NCBI GenBank assembly: GCA_964006375.1
Contig: OZ023267.1
Location: 87,973,906 to 88,037,905, forward strand
Direction: 5' to 3'
From: Tillus elongatus
Lineage: Eukaryota; Arthropoda; Insecta; Coleoptera; Cleridae
DNA: 64,000 bases
A program made the translations under genes and the position numbers. Under the pieces are notes generated by a model. It was not told where the DNA came from, searched no databases, and saw nothing but the letters and a program-made list of their open reading frames with translations. Shown in pieces: positions 46,517-59,479 of the stretch; within the stretch, counting starts at the first letter, position 1; every line of letters begins with the position of its first letter.

Positions 46517-47656
46517 TTACAAATTCATATCCACCGTAGACGGCCTTATAGATTCGCTATACTTGGCGCAATCGAATACAAACATAGGATATTTTGCGAA
46601 AGCCTTGTAATCGAAGGTAGGTGAGGTTCTCTGTCAATATATGAACATTGAAATTCAATCATGTTTTTATATGCCTCAAGGTAATTTGCTTGGTTTAAGT
46701 TTAGACTCAACCCTCTGTGGGGATTTGTTTAGAATTTAAGTGGAGTTTCATATCTCGAATACCAACGTGATCAAAGTCGTTGATGTCTTTTCTAACGTTA
46801 TTATATCGATCCGTTTGAAATATCACAAAAACAAATCTAGGTCCTTCAGTATTTGAGGATGTCTTAATGGACCACAAGTCTTTGGTTGAATTATTGAGAT
46901 TTGATAATTCATACATTTCCCATTTTCTATACGGTAAAAGTATCTTTATATCTTGGGCAAACGACTTTAACAATTGTTGTTGTATAACTTCGCTAGGGTG
47001 GATATGTTTCACCTGCAGAACCATATACTCAATGTTAAACTTTAAAGCTTTATCTGCATCTACAGCACCAGTCAAAATGAAACAATTTTTATTATTCTGA
47101 CCTCTAGTTATACGTATCAGCAATTTATTGAAAAGCACTCTCTATGGCTGATTTCATATGAACCATCAGGAATAATAATTTCTAGTTATACGTATCAGCA
47201 ATTTACTGAAAAGCACTCTCTATAGTCTTTAAAAATATTACACAAGTAGTTAAGAGGTATGCAGTAGCAAAAACGATTATCTTTCATCATTGTATTATAT
47301 GTGATAGGATGCCATCCTGCTCGAATTAGAGCTCGTGCCTCATCGCTGTTTGCCTCCAAAAGTGCTCGAATTGCTGTAACTATACCGGGATTTCTTACAT
47401 GCTCAATAATCTGATTGCACATTTCAACTGCAATAGAGGAAAATAAATCTCCAATCGTGCTAGTCGTCTTTGTATTACCATTTATTAGTAGAACAGCCGA
47501 AGACCAATCGTAAAACACATCTTGTTGGTTGATTGAAAAGTCGCAGGTGTCATTATAATCAAACGATCTGGTTTGAGGAGCGTATGTGTGTATTTCTTCC
47601 CCTTTGATTAACTCGTCGTCAACAGGGTCTGCGAATATGTGTAGTTTGCGTAACAT
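46517..47656 (-). pseudogene. Candidate major capsid (jelly-roll) protein, adintovirus/Maverick-like, frameshifted
   Basis: Two main frames. The N-terminal part (47195-47656) has FDYNDTCDFSINQQDVF, then AVLLINGNT and ARALIRAGWHP. The C-terminal part (46707-47138) has KWEMYELSNLNNS, GPRFVFVIFQTDR, FDHVGIRDMKLHLNS and, in a further frame, YKNMIEFQ and STVDMNL before the stop at 46517. The order (xINQQD, wExYELPNxxNS, PRFVxxxFQT, LNSxxYP, Y...FQ, final STVDxxL) is one I know from large capsid-like ORFs repeatedly found in arthropod genomes next to adenain-like proteases. A double-jelly-roll fold is inference. A duplicated scrap around 47105-47225 adds another break. Confidence 0.6.
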
Positions 47657-47707
47657 CGTAATCCAAATACAGGCAGCTGATATACCGAACCTGGATAGAT
47701 TTGATAG

Positions 47708-48442
47708 TTAGTATTTATAACGCACATAATATGTTGGTGTCTTTTTCAATTCCAATATCACAATGGCCTCCTCAACTTGAAAGTTCACAGGTACTGAATT
47801 CTGTTCGATGATGTTTACGTTTTTATGTGAAATGATGCGTGTGGTATGAGGCATAAAAACCTTATTATATGGTATATCAATCGCATAACCAGGGTGTACC
47901 ATAGGAGCAAACTCATATACTGTGTGTGTAGGTTAAACGTTTTGATAAGAATCATACATACACTATGTTGCATTCTAAGCGAATCGTCTTTACTCTCACA
48001 ATTTCCACTGGTAAATCGGAAACGTCGAGTTTACCTGCAGCAAGACGGTGCAGAAAAACCCAATATTGGAGCTATTGAAGCATCAGCAGAAAAGTCTATA
48101 TCATGCTGACATGTTATCTTACATTCTAAAGTGTTGTTGGCTTTTAGGAAAATAGTTTTACCACATCAAAATCGAAATCTACTGCAGGATTCAAATGTTT
48201 ATCTTTAATATGACGACTCAACAGCTCATGAATATACTTCTCGATATTGTATGTGTACTAATTTCATATGAACCATCAAGAATAATAATTTCTAGCCGAG
48301 TCTTTCTACCACTCACAGCAGAAAAATAATGAAACTTATTACACCGACGCTCTGTTTGGTATGGTGTCATATGTGTGGAGGCTTCAAGCGCGAGCGAATA
48401 ATAAAACTGCGGCTTTAACACTAACGGTGGAAATATTTCCAT
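47708..48442 (-). pseudogene. Second virion-type protein (penton/minor capsid candidate), frameshifted
   Basis: The N-terminal frame (48218-48442) starts MEIFPPLVLKPQFYYSLA and reaches LDGSYEI. The middle part is broken across frames. The C-terminal frame (47708-47902) has HPGYAIDIPYNKVFMPHT, a stretch around VNFQVEEAIV and ends LELKKTPTYYVRYKY. The pattern PPxxLxPxxxYxLxLxxF, then PxGSYEIxxI, then VPPGYxIxxP is that of a recurrent arthropod viral-relic protein that sits between capsid-like and protease-like genes. Calling it a penton homologue is inference from position and size. Confidence 0.5.
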
Positions 48443-48504
48443 CGAAAGAGGACGTAGATCCCATCAACGCGAACGTGCGTGACATAAAACAGAGAGGCTA
48501 CTGT

Positions 48505-49266
48505 TTAGGTATTATTTAAAAATTTTAAACATAAGTGACCATAATTATAAGTATTATATTTCTGATAAACATCATGATTATACATTAGAGTAGAGTCTTT
48601 AAGGTAACGTTGCAACTCGGCAGGAGGCTTCAAGTTTCCATACGAGTCAAAGTACACAACAGTGTCACCACGTTTTTTAACTGCAACCTAATGTTCTTTT
48701 TGTAAATTCATGATGAACGATTCATTCTTACGTGGTCCATTTGATGGTAGAGTATCTCGCATATATACACCTCTAAAATATGGAATTTTCATTTTACCAG
48801 CAAATTTCACAAGATCTACATTTGTTAGAGGCCTTGCTGGTAAACACTCTACACGTTTTTTGTTTATGTAAATACAATTGATAACCACCACGCTGTTTCT
48901 TCAGATATAGAGCCACTACCTCGCTTGGCAACAGAAATAGCCTCCATCGTTTGATTGTGACGTTTTGCTTCTTCCAGTTTAGCAGATTTAGCATCGTTAA
49001 CAGCTTTAGCAATACCTGCTGCACCACCTCCTAGAGCACGTAGTTCTGACAGTCATTAGAATATTAGAGGTAAGAGTGGTAGGAAACCACCACTTTAGAT
49101 ATCGGAATAACTCGAGGTGTCTGACTTTCTTACGACCACCAGCATTTTTAATAACTTTTCTCGCTATATGTAGTAAAATTTTCACAGATAAAACTACTCT
49201 GCCTACATTTAGAGCGTTTCGCATTAAAGTTAGTATGTTTTTAAATGGTAGTTTACACAAGTTTTC
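48505..49266 (-). pseudogene. Adenain-like cysteine protease fused to a pX-like minor capsid segment, inactivated
   Basis: The N-terminal portion (from about 49260) has KNAGGRKKVR, then ALGGGAAGIAKAVNDAKSAK and EAKRHNQTMEA with Gly-rich GGYQLYLHK, like the basic/membrane-active pX-type minor capsid proteins of adenovirus-related elements. The C-terminal portion has LTNVDLVKFAGKMKIPYFRG, RDTLPSNGPRKNESFIMNL, VYFDSYGNLKPP and YNYGHLCLKFLNN, matching adenain-type proteases. The catalytic His (48691-48693) is kept but the following codon is a stop (48688-48690). The residue just before GHLCL, where this family carries the nucleophile Cys, is Tyr (48541-48543). At least two frameshifts occur near 49.05-49.12 kb and 48.90 kb. 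The protease is certainly dead. Confidence 0.72.
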
Positions 49267-49300
49267 TTACTAGGTGTACGTTCGGTGGATGTCTCTGATT

Positions 49301-49561
49301 TCACACCCATACAAGCTTTCTTTTAACTTTCATGGTGTTTGTACCACCCCAAGCAGCTAACTTTTCACCAAAACTTGCGTTCTTTGACTTTACTCTTTCC
49401 CAAGTTCTGTTCACCAACACCTCGTCGGCTCGATGTCTGCCACTCAACTGTTTTGATTGAGAGTAAGCGATGTCGTGTTCTCTACGTGCACGATGTAGAG
49501 AATTGATGCCTTGATCAGCTCTAGCTAAACGTTATTTAAGTTTAATGCCTGGACCACAAAA
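49301..49561 (-). pseudogene. Phospholipase A2-like (parvovirus VP1-type) domain protein, interrupted
   Basis: The minus strand encodes FCGPG (calcium-loop-like, 49547-49561), a stop shortly after, then RLARADQGINSL, the catalytic HDIAY motif (49463-49477), SGRHRADEVLV, and WERVKSKNASFGEKLAAW, ending at a stop 49301-49303. CGPG plus HDxxY spaced by about 30 residues is the signature of the short PLA2 domain found in parvovirus VP1 proteins and in some adintovirus-like elements, where it helps breach membranes. The in-frame stop at about 49533 breaks the gene. It is the first virion-side gene, directly upstream of the pX/protease gene. Confidence 0.7.
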
Positions 49562-49700
49562 CTGAACTAGCCTATAATAACTATGATAACAGTTATAACA
49601 ATAAAATAATAAAACAGTAACAATATAAAAGCAGTCTCTATACAACGAAAATATCGACATACATCAACTCATTATCTTATTACAACTTTTTTGAAAGAAT
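49562..49700. other. Spacer between viral relic and Penelope element
   Basis: AT-rich, nothing recognised. Confidence 0.3.
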
Positions 49701-51375
49701 AGTTACATTTATTTTCTTTGACTTATTTAATTAGAAAGAAGAATATCCAAGAATATCCAGGAATTTATTAAATCAGTTTGCTCGTTTAAAACAAGGTAGT
49801 TATTGTCGTGTGTGTGCTTTTTGACTTCTAAAGCTTCAAAAAAGTCTAGTTTACGTTTGTCATTACAAAAATGTTGTGGTTGTATGCGGTTATTTACTGT
49901 AGGCCTATGTTCGGTATCAATAATATGTTTTGCAAATGTAGATTTGTCAGCGTGGTTATTTCTAAATGCAGAAATATGTTCTTTGTATCGGGTGTTAAAA
50001 TTTCTAGAAGTTTGACCTATGTAGATTGCGTTACAATGTGTACAAGCTAATTTATAAACTCCAGCTTTTGTCAGGAAACAAGATTTTTCTTTCGCGTTAA
50101 ATAACAAATCACGTGTCGTGTTGTAAGATTTAAAATCTACCTTTGTATTTGTACAGGTATTTAATTTTTTTTAAAATATTTTCTGAAATGGTTCCAAAAT
50201 AAGTTATCGAAACGTATCTGTTGTCTTCTTTTTCTCTAATATTTGGATAAATTAAATTAATCGCTAATTTGTATTCTTTTCTCTCTATCATTTTATCTAT
50301 TATTTTAACAGAGTAGCCATTATTAAATGCTGTTTGCTTAATTATTAAAATTTCTTTTTCAAAATTGTTTTGTGACATAGGTATTGAAAATGGACGATGT
50401 ATCATAGAATGGTAGGCTGACAGCTTTTGTGAAAAAGGGTGACATGAATCGTATGGTATGGTTGTGTCAGTGTAAGTTGGTTTCCTATATATTGAAAAGT
50501 CAAATGAATTATTTTCTAACTTTCTAATTGTTGTCTAAAAAATTTATACAACTGTTAGCTTCTTCTTCTTAAATAAACTTAATATTTGTGTTAAAGTTGT
50601 TAATAAAATTCAAAAATTTATTTAATTCTGTATGACTACCTTGAAAAAATGCTAAAATATCATCTACGTATCTGTACCAAAAGACAATATTATGCGAAAG
50701 TTATGATGAGAAAATTTGGTTTTCTAAGTTTTCCATAAATATGTTGACTAATAAAGGTGACAATGACCCATTGGTAGACCTTCATTTTGCATATAAGTTT
50801 TATTATTAAATTTAAAATAGTTTTGTTTTATACATTCGTTAAAAAGATTCATTATTTCTTGTCTTTTTATGACATTTACGTTCTTTTCTATTAAAACGTT
50901 TTCTAAGAGAGGTAAAAATCCCCTAGGGGGTATCTTAGAATACATGCTACAAACATCAAACGAGACTAATTTACTATTTGTGGGAATAATTAAGTTATTT
51001 AACTTTTGTGTAAGTTCATAAGAATTCTTAACTGAATAATTTGGAAAGTAATTGTATTCTCTAATAAGTGAAGTCAGTTTGCTCGCGAGCTTATGATTAG
51101 GTGTATAGCCAACTACTGGCCTCACGGGTATATTTGGCTTATGTATTTTCAGGTGGCCATACATTTTTGGTGGTTGCGGGCTTTTATATAAAAGATATTT
51201 CTTTTCTTGTTGACTAAACAGAGACACATTTTTAAGTTTACTTTTTAGTTTTGTCTGAAATGCGTTTGTTGGGTCTCTCTTAATTTCTGTTAAATTTTCT
51301 GTAGTAATAAAATCATTAATTTTAATGGTGTATGCGTCCCTACTTATAGCTACAGTTGTATTTCCTTTATAAGTT
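49700..51375 (-). mobile_element. Penelope-like element 1 (RT + GIY-YIG), degraded
   Basis: From high to low coordinate the minus strand encodes the RT: PKMYGHLKIHKPNIPVRPVV, LVSFDVCSMYSKIP (palm A), NEGLPMG, a YRYVDDILAFF catalytic block (about 50.66 kb), FLDN then RKPTYTDTTIPYDSCHP, and a linker. The C-terminal GIY-YIG endonuclease follows: GVYKLACTHCNAIYIGQT, RYKEH and STFAKHII (49727-50107). Order and motifs are those of Penelope-like elements, which use the GIY-YIG nuclease for target nicking. Frameshifts occur near 50.75, 50.40 and 50.12 kb. The N-terminus is incomplete. Confidence 0.9.
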
Positions 51376-51815
51376 TAACAGACTATACACTCACGGACAT
51401 TGAAAACCTCTTTTTGACTTAATATATTGTTATATAAACAAAATGTTTAGGTGTAACCGGAAGTAATAAATACTGCACGTATATGACGTAAAACAACTAC
51501 ATGACAATTGTAAAGAAATAAAACAATACTATACCGAAAACGGTAAAACTAATGACGAATGATTAACGATTACATATAAAAAATCAAAACCTATAATAAC
51601 CCTTAGATTAAGATATTTAGCATAGATAACATAATTTATCGATCATTTACGAACATCGATTTTTTACGATTATAATTAGTAATAATTTATAATAAATAAT
51701 TAATAAGTAATAATAAATAACAACAGAAAACGACTTAGATTTATAAACAGAGTAAAATCAATTTTCAATATCAATAAGAGGTAAAATCAATTACAATTAA
51801 TAATGGTACACATAT
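51376..51815. other. AT-rich DNA, possibly upstream env region
   Basis: No motif recognised; low-complexity AATAATAAAT-type text. Confidence 0.3.
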
Positions 51816-53015
51816 CTATCAGGCATTGGAGATATTGACTCACGATCCAAACAAAATCCATGAACTAATGAATTCACAAACTTACCTAATGATAGAAGCA
51901 ATTTCGGAATTTAATCAAACCATAGAAAATCTAGATTATAATCAAAAATATTTAGAATACACAATCGATAGTCTCCAAAGCGAACAGTTAACTCACTACC
52001 ATAGAGTAAAACACCTTAAGTTATTAACACAAATAGGATACTTGTTAAACAACGTACAAGAATTAATTCTCACAGCAGAAAATGATATTACCTTTTGAAC
52101 ATTAGGAATATTTCACACATCTATATTAGAATTCAAATTCTTAAAAAAAGAACTAACTAAAATACAAAGTTATATAACAAATTCGAGACTAATAACAACA
52201 AACGATTTAAACATGAAAAAATATGTAAAATTAAGACAGTCCAAATTGACTTTAAAATTATTTTCCAATTATAAAAACCATTAGTCGAGTCAGATTATGC
52301 ATATTACCAGTTGTATACATTACCAATACCTAAACATCTTTATACAGTTACAATGATAATCGCAAGAACAAAATACCTCATCCTTAGTAGCAAACATTAT
52401 ACTTACCGAAACAATGAATGTCAAAATTTAAAAAAACCAGCTATATTTTTGCGAAAATGATAAACCAACCATGCTCATCGACCAAAATCCATGCGAAATC
52501 AAACTAGTCAACTCTCAGAAGCCCATATATTTTAACAAGAAACAGTCAAAATTAACAAGACAACAATATCAAAATATGGAAACAGTCAATATATAATACT
52601 AGCACCAAAAGAAACGAAGATCAAAGTAATTTGCGAGGAACAGGAAGAAACCAATCTAGTTAAGGGAACAAAACTAATAACCCTTACACCAAATTGTAAT
52701 TTACAGACAGGGAACAAAATTTATAAAACTAGGCAAACAACATCAGAAACTCACAAATATTTAGATTACCAAAATTAGAAGTGTCGGCGCAAGAAGAAAT
52801 TAAAATTCACGAAGGGCTACCATGATTTAAATTAAATAACATACACCTACACGATATTAACAACATTCAAAATCAACTCCAATCAATAAAAGAGCGTATA
52901 CCAGGCCAGATCAACATACCAATCCATCACTTAAGTATATGGACTATCCTATTATATGTAGCGGTAGCGATAGCCATCATAGCTGTCATAACAAAACGAC
53001 CAATTAATAAATAGA
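51816..53015 (+). pseudogene. Errantivirus-like envelope (baculovirus F-type) remnant
   Basis: The 51826-52098 frame reads as an F-protein-type coiled region: ISEFNQTIENLDYNQKYLEY and QIGYLLNNVQELILTAEND. After frame changes come YYQLYTLPIPKHLYT-type text (about 52.30-52.35 kb), a CEIKLV stretch and finally a transmembrane helix (SIWTILLYVAVAIAIIAVIT) and a short basic tail before the stop at 53011-53013. This matches the class of env genes that Ty3/gypsy errantiviruses share with baculovirus F fusion proteins. Many stops; gag and pol are absent. Confidence 0.65.
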
Positions 53016-53145
53016 AGACCAATAAAGAAAAAGAAAAATATATATCGAGACTGGATTCCAGAAAATATCCGGAACGAACCATAGCTTCGTCTTCAAATGG
53101 GGAGAAGATAGATGGACCCATAACAACGAGCTATTATTACAACAA

Positions 53146-53519
53146 TGTAGCAACGCAAGTAGGCAGACTTCAGAGTCAGCGAATCAGAAGACATCTTGGG
53201 AAACTACACCGCAAAGCGTGAGAAGCTGTGTCAGCAGTGCAGAATGCACCTCTAAGGACAATAGTGCCTCTCCAGAGGTGACATATTATAAATAGGCAAC
53301 TCGACTTCAGCGAGGTGTTCATTCTTGTCCCACACATAGTCCTTTGCACATGCTGGAGTATTGTATGTTATTAGTATCACACTTATGTTGATATCTATTA
53401 TTTTCATTATTGTATTTTTTATTATAGCAATTGGGTAATAGTTAAATAAATATTGTTTAAAAAAGATAAACGTCTTAACCGTAGAGTTGAGTCGCGATTG
53501 TGAAATCGTTCAATGTACA
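53146..53519 (+). repeat. 3' LTR of the errantivirus-like element (or solo LTR)
   Basis: A TGTAGCAACG...TTCAATGTACA segment of about 374 bp beginning about 130 bp after the env stop. It contains a TATA-like TATTATAAATAGG (about 53285-53297) and AATAAA at 53445-53450, in the right order for an LTR with U3, R and U5. Position relative to env supports a 3' LTR. The exact ends are a judgement because no second copy is in the window. Confidence 0.55.
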
Positions 53520-55053
<1,534 letters not shown>

Positions 55054-55084
55054 CAGTTTTTGTGACGGTAATATTCTTATTTAC

Positions 55085-55350
55085 TTACAAAATTGTGGGA
55101 AAGCCGTCAGTTGCAAAATAAAACTCTTTTGCCAAGCTTTCGGAAAAGTTTATTCCATTCTCAAACTACAACATGGAAAGAAAAAAGTATACAATTTACA
55201 TAGGAAAAATATAAAGGTTTAAAATACCTGCATATAACGCGAGTTTTACTTTAGCTAATTATGAAATAACAAACATGAAAAAAAACTGTCGAAAAGTGTT
55301 AAACTGACATATGTTTTTTTCTAGGCAATATAAATAGGGGTAGTGATTGG
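55085..55350 (+). repeat. Penelope-like element 2, left terminal inverted repeat
   Basis: ATTGTGGGAAAGCCGTCAGT, GCTTTCGGAAAAGTTTATTC, CTACAACATGGAAAGAAAA, AACTGACATATG, TATAAATAGGGGTAGTGATT: each has its reverse complement in the same order at 57437-57695. The left copy contains an additional 60-bp piece (ATACCTGCATATAACGCGAG) that is also in the solo fragment at 34.4 kb. Confidence 0.88.
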
Positions 55351-55480
55351 ATGTTAATTTTGCTAAAAGTTTCATTAATTAAGCGGTTTAATGTACTGTT
55401 AAGCCGCTTATTAAAATTAAAATTAAGAGTATCAGTAAATTAAACCGTTTAATTAATGAAACTTATAGCAAAAATAACAT
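55351..55480. repeat. 40-bp hairpin with 50-bp loop in Penelope-like element 2
   Basis: 55351-55390 and 55441-55480 are reverse complements (core AGTTTCATTAATTAAGCGGT versus AAACCGTTTAATTAATGAAA) with about 3 mismatches. The loop holds a partial third version (TTAAGCCGCTTA). It lies between the terminal repeat and the first RT frame. Confidence 0.85.
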
Positions 55481-57436
55481 GCAAGAAAACTGGATAAAAA
55501 ATATTTCTGATACCGAATTACCTATTGAAATAAAACATTTTTTGGCTTTAGGTTACAAATTTAGCATTTCTCCAAACAAAAATGACATATATCTTTCAAA
55601 AGTTTTGTCTGAAATTGAATTTATAATTTCACAGTATAATACTAGTAAACAGAATGTATACAGATCACAACTAATTAACATTCTAACAAATTTTTATCAA
55701 AAACAAACATAGTTCACGTACGTAGAAATATTTTACAAAAAATCAGTTTGTATTTTTAAATAACATAACAACCTTATAGTTCAAACAAGATCTGACAAAG
55801 GCAATGTCACAGTTATTATGAATAAGGATCAGTATATTGAGCTTTCCAAGTCTTTACTTTCTGACAAAAATTATTTAAAAAAATTAACCACACACCCAAC
55901 ATCCACCTTTCAACAAAACGCTAATCAAATAGTATCTAAGTTAAAAAACAATAAATTTATTACACAAGAAATGGGTAAAAACTTAACAATATATAATCAG
56001 ACGTGTCCAAGATACTATGGTCTTCCTAAAATTCATAAACCTGTTTTATCTTTAAGGCCAATTATTTATTTCATAAATTCACCTAATAGTAAATTAGCTA
56101 TACTAATCACTGAAATTTTAACAAAAGCTTACAATACCAACAATGATTATTACATATGGGACTCTTTTCACTTTTCAGATTTTATAGGGGAAGTCACACT
56201 TCCAGATAATTATCTAATTGTTAGTCTTGATATTGTTTCACTTTTTACATGCCACTTAAACTCTTTAAAGATAGCATTAGGAAAAAATGGATTTCTATTT
56301 CTCTAGAAATATCCATTCCAAAAAATACATTTTTTGAAATAGTTGATTTTATTTTTGACTCAAGTTATTTTGTTTTTGAAAACACATGTTATAAACAAAT
56401 TTTTGGAACTCCAATGGGTGCTTGTATCTCTCAAATTATTGCACAATATGTTATAGATGATTACTTGAAACATGTATACCAAAATTAAATTTCAATATTC
56501 CTTTTTTTTTTAAATATGTTGACGACATTATTTGTAGTATTCCTCTAAATTCAACAACACACATTTTAGATGTTTTTAATTCTTACAACCAATTTATTAA
56601 ATTTACATTAGAAGAGGAAACAGATAACAGTGTACAATTCCTAGATACAAAATTAATTAAAACAAACGATAACAACATAATTTTAGATTGTTATATAAAG
56701 CCAACTAATTCTCAAAGGTATATTAACTTTCATTCAGTTCGTTTATTTAAAACTAAAATTAAAATTTTATTAGATTTAAAAAATAGAATATTAAAGATTT
56801 GCCATCCTTCTTTCCATGAAAAAAATTTGAAAAACTTTATATTTTGGTTAACAACTCTTATCCTCCCAAACTACTTAATAAACTCGTATACAATTGTCAA
56901 ACAATCACCATTACAATGCAAGGCACTCTCTACAAACAGTATCAAATTTATCTGTCAGATATAACACTCATATAATTTCAGGTTCGGAAACATCGAACTT
57001 TTTTACATATCAATCCCATACATTAAGAGTATAGGTTAAAGTTTATATTTAAAGATGAAACCAATTTTAAAATAACATTCCGATATTCAAAAACAATTAA
57101 TAACATTTTCAGTTAACTCAAAAGTTAGGATGAAATTTCCAAAGTGTCTGGAGTGGTATATTGTATTCCATCTAGTAATTGTAATTTAAAATACATTGGC
57201 CAAACAAGCAGAGTCCTTAAAGATATATTAACACAGCACAAAGTGACATACGTACCTATACAAAAATAACTTGCGCTCGGTTTGAACTTAATCTCGATAC
57301 TGGCCACGATATAAATTAAGTAATGTTTCTATTTTACACTGTGAAACCTTAAGCAATAAAATAATGTGTTTAGAAGAATTTGAAATTACTTTTAACGACA
57401 ATGTAATAAACTTAAAGAAAGATAATAATTATACAA

Positions 57437-57697
57437 ATCACTACCCCTATTTATATTTCCTAGACAAAAACAAAAATCAAATTCAAATACACAATAGTTA
57501 GATTCATATGTCAGTTTGACATTTTTCGACTTCTGTCAAATTTACAAAAATGTTTTTTCATGTTTATTATTCCATAATAGTTAAAGTTTTTCTTTCCATG
57601 TTGTAGCCTTGAGAATGGAATAAACTTTTCCGAAAGCTCGCCATTTAATAAAGAGTTTTGTTCTGCAACTGACTGATTTCCCACAATTTTTTAAGTA
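57437..57697 (-). repeat. Penelope-like element 2, right terminal inverted repeat
   Basis: Reverse complement of 55085-55350, with small indels (for example CATATGTCAGTTTGACAT, GAATGGAATAAACTTTTCC, CCCACAATTTTTTAAGT). Confidence 0.88.
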
Positions 57698-57701
57698 TTA
57701 C

Positions 57702-57702
<1 letters not shown>

Positions 57703-57769
<67 letters not shown>
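57703..57769. repeat. (TA)n microsatellite 11
   Basis: About 33 TA units, immediately right of Penelope-like element 2 and left of a reversed TA-linked module. Confidence 0.97.
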
Positions 57770-57771
<2 letters not shown>

Positions 57772-58120
57772 GTGTATGTATGTGCACCGATAACGCAAAA
57801 AATAATAGTCCGATTTTGACAAAATTAGGCACGTACCTTCCATTATAAGTGGCTTGGACAAGTTCGTTAGCCAGGAAAATCTAACCAGGTTTTCCCGGAA
57901 AATTTTGTGTTTTATTTCGAAAAAAATTTTATCACAAAAAATTAAAAAGCTATGGTAACCGAATTTCGTACGTACGTTTCAATATCAGAAGAAAACTATA
58001 CACCAAAATTTGTATTTCGATGTTACAAGAAAAAAGTTATAAAAAATATTTGGTGCCAGATCATTTCCATGAAAATTCACTACCATAACGCACTTGATGC
58101 GTCCAGACTTTTTTTTAAAT
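57770..58120 (-). repeat. TA-linked repeat, left module in reverse, ending in the CGCTACC motif
   Basis: GATAACGCAAAAAATAATAG, TCCGATTTTGACAAAATTAG, GGCTTGGACAAGTTCGTTAG and AGGTTTTCCCGGAAAATTTT are the reverse complement of the 32.05-32.24 kb module. It ends ATTCACTACCATAACGCAC...TGCGTCCAGAC at 58075-58110. Confidence 0.75.
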
Positions 58121-59220
<1,100 letters not shown>

Positions 59221-59479
59221 CTGTATCAATCCGAACACGTGTGTAACAGACTTTGTATTAGGTAATTTAGGTAACTTCCTACAAAATTTACGAAAAATTA
59301 AGAAATCAGTAAAATTACCAACGCTCAATTTAAATACATAGAATGGCATAGTAACTAGTACAGTTGTAAATATGTTTAAATTTATTTGGAATGTATCAAA
59401 TTGAATTTTTTAATTAATTGAACCTGTTAGCTCTGTCTAGTCTTCCTCTAATATAAAGCTAAAACTATTTTTTTTTTAG

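Larger units (their letters stand above)
43145..49561. mobile_element. Endogenous adintovirus/Maverick-like DNA-virus relic (locus B)
   Basis: The span gathers plus-strand families X and Y, an unknown ORF and a truncated polymerase-like gene, converging on minus-strand genes: VIDTQGF protein, capsid candidate, second virion protein, pX/adenain protease and PLA2-like protein. Recognition is strongest for the adenain-like and PLA2-like genes. No integrase, FtsK-type ATPase or terminal inverted repeats were found, so the element is incomplete. Every gene is broken. Confidence 0.65.
55085..57697 (+). mobile_element. Penelope-like element 2 (RT + GIY-YIG) with long terminal inverted repeats
   Basis: Between two inverted terminal repeats the + strand encodes an N-terminal part (55479-55712), RT with PRYYGLPKIHKPVLSLRPII, IVSLDIVSLFT (palm A), FGTPMGACIS, FKYVDDIICSIP (catalytic YVDD, about 56510-56530) and VQFLDTKLI then CYIKPTNSQRYIN. 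A short decayed GIY-YIG block follows at about 57.15-57.25 kb (GVVYCIPSSNCNLKYIGQTS). Frames change at about 55.72, 56.25 and 56.49 kb and beyond. Right and left ends are both next to (TA)n tracts. Confidence 0.88.

Noticed and set aside
55085..55480. Hammerhead ribozyme in the Penelope terminal repeat
   Set aside because: I could not find the CTGANGA ... GAAA core in either terminal repeat; a covariance-model search would be needed.
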